Assembly (NCBI GenBank): GCA_964017185.1
Contig: OZ024876.1
Span: forward strand, 11,223,726 to 11,287,725
Direction: 5' to 3'
DNA from: Rugalucina vietnamica
Lineage: Eukaryota; Mollusca; Bivalvia; Lucinida; Lucinidae
Length of the DNA stretch: 64,000 bases
Positions 1-11,166 of the stretch are shown in pieces. Positions within the stretch are counted from its first letter, which is position 1, and each line of letters starts with the position of its first letter. The translations under genes were made by a program, and so were the position numbers. Under the pieces are notes generated by a model. That model saw only the letters and a list, made by a program, of their open reading frames with translations. It was not told where the DNA came from and ran no database searches.

Positions 1-205
1 GTCCGTATACTAGCACCCCGAAGAAATCAACAAGAAGTTTGATTATGATAGATCATAGCTATGCACAAGCGAATACAAAATCCATTGGCACCAGCATTTC
101 ACAAGCTCAACATTAAACAGCAGGCATTTCCTTCAATACTTTTCAAATTGGACATTGAATCATTTCAAAATTGCTCATTTTTAAGGTCAAATTGACCACC
201 TAGTT

Positions 206-1004
206 TGCAAATTGACCATACTGTAATTCTAGTGGGCTTTTTTCGAGTCAATGCGAACTAGGTATATACATTCAATGCATCTTGCTTGAGGTAGTATTTG
301 TATTGCTGTGGTTACCAAAAATTAGTAATAAATACATCCGATATTGCTAAACTAAGTTTCTAAATGGCTAATGGACAAACGAAATTGAATTATGAGGACA
401 CCGGCGGCATTAATTTGGATTTGGTTGTGTTTAGTATGCATCTCCATGAATGTTGCCGTGCCCCCTAACAGAAAACGACATCAAGTTGCATTTTTGCTGG
501 CTTTCTCTCACGATGAAAATTTACATTGTAATCCCCATTGATCAATACGACCACCGCAACTTCAAGTTGACCACCGGTACAAAATCGATCTAAGTGTTGA
601 AAGGAAAGCTTGAAAGATTTTAGAATTATGTCTGAAAAGCTAATTTAGTGTTCATTTAACTAACTGCAACTACCATTGGCTACAGAAAGCTTGCAAAGAC
701 ACGATCAGGGCAATTTAACTTGTGTTTGACAAGTTTCTACTTTCGTTTTCACCACCGATCAAACGGGCCGGAAAGGATTGCAGAAAAACGGTTTATTGAT
801 TTCAACTACCATTTCGGCTAGACATTCAACGGCAAAAAACTGATAGCCTGACATTCTTTGATTTTTAAAATACGTTTTTGAACAAAAAATATCTTACCTT
901 CCACATCCACCAACTCGCGAAAACTAGTAACAGGATACGCTCAAAATGACCACCGGATGTATATCAACTTTTTTTACGTTGACCACCGGCGGTGGTCAAT
1001 TTGC
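206..1004. mobile_element. Candidate 0.8-kb TIR element
   Basis: Ends look like gcaaattgacca on the left and tggtcaatttgc on the right, with several internal copies of gaccaccg. No coding region is recognisable. Bases 1-205 show nothing I can name. Confidence 0.4.
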
Positions 1005-1253
1005 ACTTTACCGGGCGTGTGTTTAGTGGAGATTTACTGTGTTAAAGAAGTAGAACAAAATCCGTTACCAAAAAGTCAAACAAAACCTTTTTATATTGGG
1101 ACCAAGGAAACCCCCAGTGCATCAGTTGTGCCAAGCCTATCATCATGATAGTTTTTCTCTGCACAGCTTGTTCCATATAATACCTCTTTTTCTTAAATCT
1201 GAAATTTCAAGCCCAGTTTTAGTCAGACCTTGTCTGAAACCCTATAGACAAGT

Positions 1254-1511
1254 CATCAGGAAAACATGTCCATGGAAAGTATATCCCCTTAAACCCCTCT
1301 TTCATATAGCAAAACTGGGGTGTGAAGGGGTATACCTATTTTTCTTATTTTTGCTCCAAAACATAGATTGTGGATATTCGTTAGAGGACGTGAAAATGCA
1401 ATTTAGATGTTGTGAGCAAAAATAATAAAGATGTCAATTTTTTTTATTGAAATTTTTAATTTTTACAAGCGAAAAAAAATCTGTATATTGCATGGGCAAA
1501 TTTTCATAATG
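1254..1511 (+). mobile_element. Palindromic TIR family C, copy 1
   Basis: Family C runs from catcaggaaaacatgtcc through accccacttttatatag and a central inverted repeat (gttagaaccgcctc/gaggcggttctaac, partly lost here) to gggcatgttttcgtaatg, about 280 bp, with no coding capacity. It is inserted in a decayed copy of MITE family A (about 1165-1253). It ends about 36 nt from the donor of the IPO11 exon at 1548. Confidence 0.8.
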
Positions 1512-1547
1512 TTTCTGGTGACACTGTTCAGACAGTGTTGATCTTAC

Positions 1548-1649
1548 TCGAGTTGTATTGAGGCCTCCTCATCCACAGGGACCCTGCACACGTCGTGTAA
1601 AACTTCCACACATACTGAGATTATGTTTCCAAAGTTCTCTTTCACAACC
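1548..1649 (-). CDS. IPO11: Importin-11 exon (VVKENFGNIISVCVEVLHDV), last exon found
   Basis: A 102-nt exon with acceptor tcaatttcag|G and donor CTCGA|gtaaga. It encodes VVKENFGNIISVCVEVLHDV followed by CRVPVDEEASIQL, aligning with vertebrate VIQDKFCGIINISVEGLHDV. One base at the start and two at the end belong to split codons. The remaining acidic and C-terminal part of importin-11 was not found in 1-1547 and presumably lies to the left of the window. The exon is flanked by two oppositely oriented copies of the palindromic element family. Confidence 0.92.
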
Positions 1650-1697
1650 CTGAAATTGACAATATCGGTAAACATCGGCAAACAAAACCTTTAAACA

Positions 1698-1979
1698 CAT
1701 TACGAAAACATGCCCATGCAATATATAGGATTTTTTGAATCTGTAAATATTGAAAATTTTCAGAAGAAATTTTTTGAATTTTTTTCTTATTTTTGCTCAA
1801 AACATAGATTGTGGGTACATGTTAGAACCGCCTCAAAGAGGCGGTTCTAACGAGTACCCCACAATCTATGTTTTGCAGCAAAAATAAGAAAAACAGGTAT
1901 ACCCGTGCATACCCCAGTTTTACTATATAATAGTGAAGTATAAGGGGGTATACATTTCATGGGCATGTTTTCCTGATGA
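1698..1979 (-). mobile_element. Palindromic TIR family C, copy 2 (inverted relative to copy 1)
   Basis: A full-length copy with an intact central hairpin gaaccgcctcaaagaggcgg (about 1828-1848). It begins about 47 nt upstream of the acceptor of exon 1649-1548. Confidence 0.85.
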
Positions 1980-2049
1980 TCCTTCAAAATAATTGTTGTT
2001 TTTTTTTACCTTTTTTAAGAAAGCCAACAATACTGTGATCATCCTTAAT

Positions 2050-3209
2050 CAGAGGACCAATGGTTCTGTAGACTCTCATCTGAGATCTGGGATATATGCC
2101 AAAAAACTTGTTTGACAATCATATACATTACATGTCTATATAGCTCCAGGGTTCTGATACTTCCTATAAAATTTGGCTTTGACTGGCCAAGCGGTTTCAG
2201 AGAAGATCTTTGCATACTATGGTAATATACATGTATATTGCCCTAGGGCAGACCAACCCCTGGGGTCCAAATTTTTTTGAGAATCATAAATCATCAGTCC
2301 ATTTGCCCATTTCCTGCAAGTTTTTTTCCATTCCTATGACATTTTAATCATTTTCCTGTGACGCTGAAAACAAATATCTGCAAATATCTAATAGAGGCAT
2401 TAAAGTTAAGGTCTGAATTATTATTGATGCACAGAATATAAGAAGTATGTATTACATGTATATTATCCATATATTGGGAATTAGAATAGGTATGCCTTTA
2501 GTTAAGCAATGGTATCACATGTTTGAGTTACGTCGTTATGCAGCCTGTTTTTTGCAGTTCATCTAGTGAGATTCGGAGCTGGTAACGTTGATCATTTTGG
2601 TGCTACACCTTTTTCTGACACAGCTTTTGGCTAAGTGATCTCACCAGGGTAAAATATGGTAAATGTTATACGAGGCTTCCTGACGTCGGAACTCATGCAT
2701 GCATTATTCTTGATATAATGTCGCACTACTGTATATTACCAAATATTATTTGTATTGTATGATTTGTATTTTGGGCCGGTGGCCTTTATTACAATAAAGT
2801 TACTTTAACAATTTTCTCCCATTCAAATACATAGGCAACCTATGTTGACCTTGCTGTAAAATAAATCACGGTCATCACAGGGTTATGATTTATAAACACA
2901 TTGTTTTTAGTACTCTAGTCCCCAATGCTACATGCCAAGTTTTGTAAAATTGGTCCAGCAGTTCCAGAGAAAAAGAATTTTTAAGGTCTTTTTAATCATA
3001 TATGAACATGGTGACCATCTTGGTCATATTTATAAACACATTGGTTTCCTCTAACTATAGATGCTTCATATAAAATTTGGCTTTGATTGGCCAAGGGGTT
3101 TCAGGGAAGATCTAGAAAATGGTAGACAACTTACGAGAGGACAGACACCTGGTGCCTGGCTGGATATCCTATAAGCTCACCTCTGAGCCTTCGGCTCAGG
3201 TGAGCTAAA
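2050..3209 (+). mobile_element. Composite element family B, copy 1
   Basis: Family B starts near cagaggaccattggtcct and gctcacctga and ends tcaggtgagctaaaa, so the termini hold gctcacctga in inverted orientation. Between them are diverged internal units with phrases such as ggtcaaggtcatc, ggttctggagaagaagattt and gccatcttggtcatgtgacc. Short open frames inside are not conserved in frame. This copy is an old one with about two internal units. Confidence 0.8.
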
Positions 3210-3845
3210 GATATATGAATTGATGATAGGGCACTTTATGAATGATAATAGGGTACTTTATGCATACTTTTTTCACCACTCACTAACACATGCTCTTTTT
3301 GAAGAGATGCAGTGGAAGAATGAACCTGATCAAATCTTCATGAGAGAACATGCTGGAAAAAGTAAAAGTAGGCAATGATCAGTAAATGGCGCAATTAGAA
3401 AGAAATTACCACTCCAAAAACTGAGGTAGGAAAAGAACTAAACACTAAGGTACTTATACTGAGAAACCATATTGTAAGCCGAGTGAGCAGCTATTTCCCA
3501 ATAGGCGGCCACTCAGTTACCCAAACTGTGAAAATATGAAAATACACATAAGGTGCAAACAGCACAAAAATTCAACAACAAAACATAAAACAATTAGCGT
3601 CACTACAGAAGTATCGCCTTGGAACGATAAAAAAAAATTACTGGGGGGTGGGACTAAACTAGTTTTACAGGCACCTAACCTCACCCTCAGTTTCTGCAGT
3701 GGTTCACAACATTTAGTTGGTTGTTCGGTCCACGTGGTGAATCTCTATCTAGTCAATGAATCATCATGGAAAACAGATAAATTATGATAACTACTAAGAT
3801 GAATTAAAACTGAAGACTCACAGATTATCATGGAGCATAGAGATG
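3210..3845. other. Intronic sequence, nothing recognised
   Basis: Part of the IPO11 intron between exons at 5585 and 1649. A frame of 83 codons at 3536 has no splice context or family resemblance and is not called. Confidence 0.5.
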
Positions 3846-5330
3846 TGAATCAATCATGAGTCCACTTTGCCCAGACATGCCACCAAGTTATCGTGGATCA
3901 ATCGTGGGCCCACTTCACACAGACATGCCACCGATCTATCATGAATCAATCATGGGTCCTATTTGCTGACGCTCAGACACGCCACCAATCTATCATGGAT
4001 AAATCGTGGGTCCACTTCGCTCAGACATGCAGCCAAGCTATCGTGGATCAATCATGGGTCCACTTTGCTCAGACATGCAGCCAATGTATCGTGGATCAAT
4101 CATGGGTCCACTTCGCTCAGACATGCAGCCAAGCTATCGTGGATCAATCATGGGTCCACTTCGCTCAGACATGCAGCCAATGTATCGTGGATCAATCGTG
4201 GGTCCACTTCCCTCAGACATGCAGCCAATCTATCGTGGATCAATTGTGTGTCCACTTTGCTCAGACATGCAGCCAATGTATCGTGGATCAATCGTGGGTC
4301 CACTTCACTCAGACATGCAGCCAATCTATCGTGGATCAATAGTGGGTCCACTTCGCTCAGACATGCAGCCAATGTATCGTGGATCAATCGTGGGTCCACT
4401 TCGCTCAGACATGCAGCCAAGCTATCGTGGATCAATCATGGATCCACTTCGCTCAGACATGCAGCCAATGTATCATGGATCAATCGTGGGTCCACTTCCC
4501 TCAGACATGCAGCCAATCTATCAGGGATCAATTGTGTGTCCACTTCGCTCAGACATGCAGCCAATGTATCGTGGATCAATCGTGGGTCCACTTCACCCAG
4601 ACATGCAGCCAATCTATCGTGGATCAATCGTGGGTCCACTTCGCTCAGACATGCAGCCAATCTATCGTGGGTCAATTGTGGGTCCACTTCGCTCAGACAT
4701 GCAGCCAATCTATCGTGGATCAATTGTGTCCATTTCGCTCAGACATGCAGCCAATGTATCGTGGATCAATCGTGGGTCCACTTCACTCAGACAAGCAGCC
4801 AATCTATCATGGATCAATCGTGGGTCCACTTCGCTCAGACATGCAGCCAATCTATCTCGGATCAATCGTGGGTCCACTTTGCTCAGACATGCAGCCAATC
4901 TATTGTGGGTCCACTTCGCTCAGACATGCAGCCAATCTATTGTGGATCTATCGTGGATCAATCATGGGTCTACTTTATTCAGACATGCCCCCAAGCTATC
5001 ATGGATCAATCATGGGCCCACTTCGCTCAGACATGCCTCCAAGCTATCATGGATCAATCATGGGTCCACTTCACTCAGACATGCCGCCAAGCTATCGTGG
5101 ATCAATCATGGGTCAACTTCAGTCAGACATGCCGCCAAGCTATCGTGGATCAATCATGGGTCCACATTGCTCAGACATCCTGACAAGCTATCTTGAATCA
5201 ATCATGGGTCCACTTTGCTCAGGTATGCCACCAAACTAACATCGATCAATAGTGGGTCCACTTTGCTCTTACATGCCGCCAAGCTATCGTGGATCAATCA
5301 CGGGCCCACTTCGCTCAGACATGCTGCCTC
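3846..5330. repeat. 48-bp minisatellite, about 30 units
   Basis: The unit reads atcgtggatcaatcgtgggt then ccacttcgctcagacatgca and gccaatct. It lies in an IPO11 intron. Since 48 is divisible by three and the unit lacks stops in several frames, long open frames appear on both strands (about 400 codons on plus, up to 95 on minus) without being genes. Variants alternate (aagct/aatgt/aatct after cagcc), hinting at a multi-unit higher-order period. Confidence 0.95.
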
Positions 5331-5584
5331 GTAAAACTTTGTACTGCTATATATGTAAAACATTAACCAAAACAAACATGAAAACAAACATTAACATTTA
5401 AAAGTAAGTACAAAGGGAGTGATGAACATATCTAAGCCGAGCCACGCGCGCTTTTGCACCTGTTCAGGAAAGATGTGGTATGAAGTAGCTGGGACATCAT
5501 TTGTAAACTTAAATAACAGTAAAAAATTTTGTCTTAACATTTCTAATGCTAGAAACAGGACAAATTATTGTAATGGTAACTCAC

Positions 5585-5706
5585 TTCATATTAACAGGTA
5601 GCAGACTAGCTAATGCTAAGGCTGATAGTTTCCGACGTTCTGGTTGTGTCATACAATCTATACTGTCGAACCATGCTGTGAAAACAGACTGTACCATTGT
5701 GTTCAG
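5585..5706 (-). CDS. IPO11: Importin-11 exon (LNTMVQSVFTAWFDSIDCMT)
   Basis: A 122-nt exon, starting in phase 0 and ending with two bases of a split codon: acceptor tttgtttcag|CTG, donor ATGAA|gtgagt. It contains CMTQPERRKLSALALASLLP against vertebrate NITQPERRKLSALALLSLLP, an almost unbroken match. The split AA plus G of the next exon gives Lys. The intron beyond the donor holds the 48-bp minisatellite at 3.85-5.33 kb. Confidence 0.95.
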
Positions 5707-5816
5707 CTGAAACAAAAACATCAACAAAACCATTAAAGGCATGAAATTTCAGCCACTCATAAATACTGAAATAGTCAAAAGGATCTGAAACTTCAGGTTT
5801 AGATACTAAAGCCTGT

Positions 5817-5888
5817 AATTTATCCTGCTAATAAATGTTAAAATGCCAACGGTTGTTGGCATTTTAACATTTTATTAGCAGGATAAAT
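5817..5888. repeat. Hairpin repeat (aggataaatt family)
   Basis: Inverted arms tttatcctgctaataaatgt / acattttattagcaggataaa around ttggcattttaac motifs. Related hairpins occur at about 19284-19357 and 25471-25540. Nearby 5889-6068 shows only the associated gctcagctgagctgagc piece. Confidence 0.7.
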
Positions 5889-6068
5889 CTTAGTCTCAGC
5901 TGAGCTGAGCATGAAATGTTTTATAACCTCGGGGCCTGGTCAAGAGGCTCGTTATTCAAACCCCACTGGCACTGATTTGTACCCTTGTGCAAGACAAAGT
6001 GACAAATATTATTTATTTCTAAAACTTTATTTAATTATTACCATATTTGTTTTATTTAGCAAACAGAC

Positions 6069-6415
6069 TACCGTATTCGTTCTAATTAGCACACAGTGCG
6101 CTTAACATTTCAAAATAACTCAAAGTTAAGTTAACAAAATACCGTTCTAATAAGCGCACACTAGGAACGAAACCACACGTAAAGTGTTGATATTACAATG
6201 TCAAAATTACCAATGATGATGTCATTTAAGTGTTTCGAACCTGGCGAAATACCGTTTGATCAGCTAAGATAAAGTTTTAATGCAGTATAAAAGTGTAAAA
6301 TTGCTGAAAATATCATTATCTTCGTCGAGCAGTGTGCACTTATACACATTGTTTTCGGATCCGACAGGGTGTGCGCTTATTGGAGCATGTGGGCTAATTA
6401 GAACGAATATGGTAT
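6069..6415. mobile_element. TIR element, ends taccgtattcgttctaatta
   Basis: A 347-bp MITE. The left end taccgtattcgttctaatta and the right end taattagaacgaatatggta are inverted. Partial relatives lie at about 6820-6935, 34550-34660 and 39525-39610. Confidence 0.75.
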
Positions 6416-6571
6416 TTAAGTTTTCAAAGTTGCCTCCATAAAATATTGTTTGAATAAGGCCACATTAAAGCCACAGAGAACGCATTAAATTACTGGTCCA
6501 AAACTTCAAGTAATAGTGATGCATTCATTATATTCAACCTTTGCAAAATACTGAAGTGTTATAGTTCACCT

Positions 6572-6803
6572 ATTAACTCATATAAGCCTTGCATCCTTTT
6601 TATGGGGCATAGGCAAACAAAATAGCCCCAGATGTGATGCCGCAGAACGCGGCGTCCCATCTGGGGCTATTCTGTTTGCTAAGAGGAATTTCATCGAAAA
6701 ATGGAATGAAAATTAAAAATCACTCCTGATGCCCCTATAAATGACAGTGGACACACAGAAATGATAACAATGGGAAAGTCCATTCGTTATATATGGGTTA
6801 AGA
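6572..6803. mobile_element. MITE family J, copy 1
   Basis: Ends ttaactcatataagcc / atatgggttaa. A strong internal hairpin pairs ccccagatgtgatgccgc with gcggcgtcccatctgggg. Confidence 0.75.
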
Positions 6804-7206
6804 TGTGTGAAAATTTGTGTACAATACCAATATGCCAGGGAGCCAGTGTGTGCTTATACACAGATTGTTGGGAAAAAGGCTTGCATATGCGCTAATTGAA
6901 GCATGTGCACTAATTAGAACAAATACAGAAATTCCTCTTCTTGTTAAAATCAAATTTCAGCCTTCTAGCCTTTTATTGTGACTATACAGCCTGATTTGTG
7001 TCAGACCTGGTCGGAGCCCAAATTGTTGATTTCTCACGCGAAGGCGCAAATAAGAAATATCAAGCCTCTTGTGGCCTTCTACAATTCTGTATAGACTTCT
7101 GGCTGAAAAGGGTCCTGCTTCCCCTTTTCCCCCACCCCCACAGGAAATTTTGCATAGTCTTTCTTAAAGAGCAGTCTTTTCTGAAAATTCCCCCAACTTG
7201 CTAAAT

Positions 7207-7442
7207 GAGCCACCGCATGGGAAAACCAACAATCTGCATAGGCGAAAACAAAGGCGCAGATCAGCTTCGCGCTAACCGCGAAGCTGATCAGCGCCTTTGT
7301 TTTCGCTACTCGGACAGTACAATTCCTCCTCTACTTAACTCCAAAATTTCAAGCCTCTAACCATCTTCTGTGACTGTACAGGCAGGTTTGTGTCGGACCC
7401 TGTTCGAAAACCACATTGTTGGTTTTTCCACGAGGAGGCTCA
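7207..7442 (+). mobile_element. MITE family A (240 bp), reference copy
   Basis: Family A: tgagccgcatcatgagaaaa, then ccaacaatctgcataggcg, a central palindrome gatcagcttcgcagttactg / cgaagctgatc, gatagtacaattcctcttct, tttcaagcttctagcctgct, cggacctggtcggaaacc and an inverted end ttggttttctcatgcggctca. No coding capacity. It is the most abundant repeat here (more than 30 copies or fragments). This copy ends 16 nt from the donor of the IPO11 exon at 7459. Confidence 0.9.
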
Positions 7443-7458
7443 AATGTTGTACACTTAC

Positions 7459-7572
7459 ATCTGTGTGCATCTCTGAGGCTACTTGATCCATGAAGCCCCA
7501 GAAGAACTCCTGGTTTTGTAACACTATCCTACCAAACAAGGTCAGGTAAAGGGACATTACTACTGGGTGCTC
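7459..7572 (-). CDS. IPO11: Importin-11 exon (EHPVVMSLYLTLFGRIVLQN)
   Basis: This 114-nt exon (38 codons, phase 0/0) has acceptor atttgcag|GAG and donor GAT|gtaagt. EHPVVMSLYLTLFGRIVLQN is close to vertebrate IPO11 RYPVVMSTYLAVMGRVLLQN, followed by FFWGFMDQVASEM against FFSSLLNEMAHKF. Copies of the 240-bp MITE lie on both sides in opposite orientation (7207-7442 and 7638-7870), the nearer one 16 nt beyond the donor. This is one of the most conserved exons and anchors the identification. Confidence 0.95.
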
Positions 7573-7637
7573 CTGCAAATGATGATAAAAGGTGCGCATG
7601 TAAGACAAGGATACAAATTTCTAACACAAAGACAAAT

Positions 7638-7870
7638 GAGCCTTCACGTGGGAAAACCAACAATTTGGGTTCCGACCAGGTCTGACACAAACTGGGCTGT
7701 ACAGTCACAGAAGATGGTTAGAGGCTGGAAATTTTGGATTTAGAAAGTAGAGGAATTGTACTATCTGTGTGGAAAACAAAGGCACTGATCAGCTTCACAT
7801 TTACTGCGAAGCTGATCTGCACCTTTGTTTTCACCTATGCAGATTGTTGGTTTTCCCATGCAGAGGCTCA
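7638..7870 (-). mobile_element. MITE family A, reversed copy
   Basis: Opposite in orientation to the copy at 7207, so the two bracket the 114-nt IPO11 exon as an inverted pair. Confidence 0.88.
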
Positions 7871-8396
7871 AATCTGATACAGATTAACCTCATTATAACA
7901 CTACCATTGTGGTTCATAGAGACAGGCCATTTTATAAGAGAAACTGTGTTGCATCAGGGACAGTAGATTTACAGGGATATGAAACTTCAGTACTGCTATT
8001 ATCATGTTCCAATTTATGCCTGACTTGGAGTCAGGCCAGGTTTTAGAATATGCCCAATAGGTATTTACATGGAGAATAAGTAAGAAAATATGTGTTTATA
8101 GTGGTCAGTTTCTACGAACTACTCCTTCTTCTATATTGCATTTTTATTCAAGCAAAACATGTCATCTGTTTAAGCACATATTGGACTGTTGTTTGATGTC
8201 AAGTTTGAATGTATACACCAAAAATTACACCTAAGCTATCTGTATAAAAAATGAAGAAAAAAGTGTTTTCTTCCAGAAGAAGTTTTTTACCTCTTTTTTA
8301 ACAGCCTTTTTATATAAAAGTATTCACTCAATATATTTGAATTTTACATAAAACAACACTGGGGCAGTTCATCTTTCGAATGGTATATTATACAAT
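7871..8396. other. Intronic sequence, nothing recognised
   Basis: AT-rich, without repeats I can name or splice-bounded coding. Confidence 0.5.
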
Positions 8397-9392
8397 TATT
8401 GACTATTGAGTCATTGAATATGATGTGTTATTATATAACTATAAATAGACAGTATTTCAGACAATGCTTTCAGTCCATTGCATATTTTGTCATATTCTAT
8501 AACCTGGGGTTTTTCCCATTGAATATTTGTTACTAAATTTAGAACTCCCTCTGTCATTGGAAAAGTACACTGATTGCTGTCAAGCAGTAATGCCAATGAA
8601 GTACAAATGATGTTTATTTGAATTTAGACTTTAATAATGTCCCAATAAACATTTTTCAGTCATGCTGGGACTATAAGTAAACTAAATGTATACACTAATT
8701 CATTTACAGATAAAAAATAGTTATTTTAAAATTATTTTTATCATGTTTGTATAAAAAGAGTGTTATATAATAAAACAATTGTTGACTATTGAGTCATCGA
8801 ATATGATGTGATATCCAACAGAGACTACCAATATTGACCTCGGCTTCGCCTCGGTCAATATTGGTAGTCTCTGTTGGATATCACATCATATTCGATGACT
8901 CAATAGTCAATAATTGTATAATATCCAACAGTGACTACCAATATTGACCGAGGCGAAGCCGAGGTCAATATTGGTAGTCTCTGTTGGATATCACATCATA
9001 TTCAATGACTCAATAGTCAACAATTGTTTTATTATATAACACTTTTTTTATACAAATATGATAAAAATAATGTTAAAATAACTACATGTATTTTAATCTG
9101 TAAATAAATAGTGTATACATATAGTTTACATATGGTCCCAGCATGACTGAAAAATGTTCATTGGGACATTAAGTCTAAATTCAAATAAACTAAACAGTAA
9201 TAAACACCATTTGTACTTCATCCGCATTACTGCTTGACAGCGATCAGTGTACATTTCCAATGACAGTGAGAGTTCTAAATTTAGTAACATATATTCAATT
9301 GGAAAAACCCCAGGTCATAGAATATGACAAAATATGCAATGGGCTGAAAGCATTGTCTGAAATACTGTCTATTTATAGTTATATAATAATTC
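8397..9392. repeat. Giant palindrome, about 1 kb, with hairpin cores
   Basis: Arms of roughly 450 bp (8397-8890 versus 8940-9392) are inverted copies with several percent divergence. The centre holds two near-perfect hairpins centred at about 8850 and 8958 (gacctcggcttcgcctcggtc and its complement), each flanked by atccaacag.gactaccaat and actattgagtcat. Both arms retain an open stretch containing KPQVIEYDKICNGLKALSEI. Confidence 0.85.
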
Positions 9393-9982
9393 TTTTTAAG
9401 TTATGTTCAGTATGCTTGTAGGAGTATTTTGTAAAACACAGGCAGTGTTTGGAATATTTTGCCTTATTTAATTGCATAGTCAATTATTGGAATACCTGTC
9501 CAGCCCAGTCCAGTTGGCAAGACAGTCATATTCTATTAAATAGGGCTAGACTCCAATCACTTGTATTATAGATCACTGGTTACATGGTATAGTCTTAAAG
9601 CAAAAACAAACAACAAAAAAACAGCATGATTGTGTTTACCTATCTCACTGAAATGCAATCCTACCTGCAGTCTCATTAAATGAATATTTATGCCACAATT
9701 TCACGAGTTTACGCATATTTGTCTCAGAACAGATGATTGATAATCACGAGACTCACATACAACAGTCATGAGAGTGTCTCACGATGTTGCACAAATATCG
9801 CTAAAATTCAGTTTCTCTCATACAAAAAAAAATAGTCATGAGACATTCATGAGAGTGTCACATAACATTTGCAAAACTGTCGCTTAGTTTTATTTTTTCA
9901 CCAAATAGTCGAGACCTAATCAACAGTACTTGGTATTTTTGTCTATAGACTTTAGTGAGAGTGTTGCAAAATTAACACATTT
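9393..9982. other. Intronic sequence without recognised genes
   Basis: Between about 9690 and 9880 the phrase gtcatgagagtgtc recurs a few times in diverged form. Otherwise nothing identifiable. Confidence 0.4.
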
Positions 9983-10207
9983 AAGCCTGTGAATAATTTG
10001 GGTTTTCAACCAGGTCCGACACAAACCGGCTGTAGAATCTCACGAGCAGGCTAGAACCTAGAAATTTCAGATTTAAGAACAAGAGGTACATGTATTACAC
10101 TATGGAGCGAAAGCAAAGGCGCTGATCAGCCGTGCATTTACTGCACGGCTGATCTGCGGCTTTGTTTTCGCATAAGCAAACTGTTGGTTTTCTTACGCAG
10201 CGGCTCA
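9983..10207 (-). mobile_element. MITE family A copy
   Basis: The central palindrome is the gccgtgca/tgcacggc variant rather than the gcttcgca variant. Confidence 0.82.
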
Positions 10208-10427
10208 TTTATTCTTCGCCAAAATTTCATGGGGACAGAATTATGTGGGATTCGCCACAGGTTCGAGACAAGGTTTGCCACTGGTTCACGATGACTATGC
10301 AACAGGTTTGCAAAATATTTTGTCACATTTGGCATAAATTTTCAGCCATGTTTCAACTTAAATTTTCTTTTACAAATTGTTGGCAACCAGTTCATGCGGT
10401 GATCATGCCAAATCTTCCATATCCAGT

Positions 10428-10517
10428 GCTTTCTAGCCATCTTCAGTGCTTGCACAGCTCTGTTTGTGTCGCACCATTTCAAAAACCATATTGTTGGTTT
10501 GCTCATGACATGGCTCA
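10428..10517 (+). mobile_element. MITE family A, right-end fragment
   Basis: Only the right third remains. Its TIR is complementary to the left TIR of the next copy, across the IPO11 exon 10560-10655. Confidence 0.75.
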
Positions 10518-10559
10518 ATTATGTACATCAAAATGTTCATACTGGTAACATTCACTTAC

Positions 10560-10655
10560 ATCTTTACTCAGCATAGTTTGTAGAAATGCTGGTAGCTTTA
10601 TTCTAAATACCTCTGGACCTTCTGTCGGGAATGATTTAAACACCAGCTCTATTAT
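10560..10655 (-). CDS. IPO11: Importin-11 exon (IIELVFKSFPTEGPEVFRIK)
   Basis: A 96-nt, 32-codon exon, phase 0/0, with acceptor tctgcttcag|ATA and donor GAT|gtaagt. IIELVFKSFPTEGPEVF continues the helical repeat and matches the vertebrate stretch VVENALKVNPILGPQMF in position and pattern. It joins in frame to EHPVVMSLYL of the next exon, equivalent to vertebrate ERYPVVMSTYL. MITE termini of about 32 bp, complementary to each other, lie on both sides (ending 10517, starting 10679). Confidence 0.92.
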
Positions 10656-10678
10656 CTGAAGCAGAAACAACACTATAT

Positions 10679-11166
10679 GAGCCGCATCATGAGAAAACCA
10701 ACATGTTGCATAAGCCATAACAATGGCGCAGATGAGCTTCGCAGTAACTTGATCAGCACCTTTGTTTTCCATTACGAAAACATGCCCATATGATATACAG
10801 TAATTTTTTCAGGTCAAAAATCGATACTTTTCAGAGGAAAATTTTTGATATTTTTCTTATTTTTGCTCAAAACATAGATTGTGGGTACACGTTAGAACCG
10901 CCTCGCCGAGGTACCCACAATCTATGTTTTGGAGCATAAATAAGAAAAATAGGTATATTCCTGCATACCCCAGTTTTACTATATAAAAGTGGGGTTTAAG
11001 GGGGTATTCATTGCACGGACATGTTTTCCTGATGGCTACATGGGTGTAAGTACAATTCCTCTACTTTCTAAATCTGAAATTTCCAGCCTCTAGCCATCTT
11101 CTGTACTTGTGCAGCTCAGTTTGTGTCAGACCTGTTCAGAAACCACATTGTTGGTTTTCTCATGAT
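10679..11166 (+). mobile_element. MITE family A copy interrupted by a family C element
   Basis: The left part (10679-10770) and right part (about 11048-11166) belong to one MITE. A family C element sits between them. Confidence 0.8.
10771..11034 (-). mobile_element. Palindromic TIR family C, inserted in a MITE A
   Basis: Runs cattacgaaaacatgccc ... acatgttttcctgatg with the central hairpin collapsed. It is younger than the surrounding MITE. Confidence 0.82.

Noticed and set aside
3893-5239. Long open frames (up to about 400 codons) over the 48-bp minisatellite
   Set aside because: They exist in several frames and on both strands because the unit is a stop-free multiple of three.
3846-5330. 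CRISPR array
   Set aside because: Contiguous tandem units with no unique spacers, in a eukaryotic intron.
7357-7608. Treating the whole 83-codon open frame as an exon
   Set aside because: Only 7459-7572 is bounded by good splice sites and matches importin-11; the flanks are MITE and intron.
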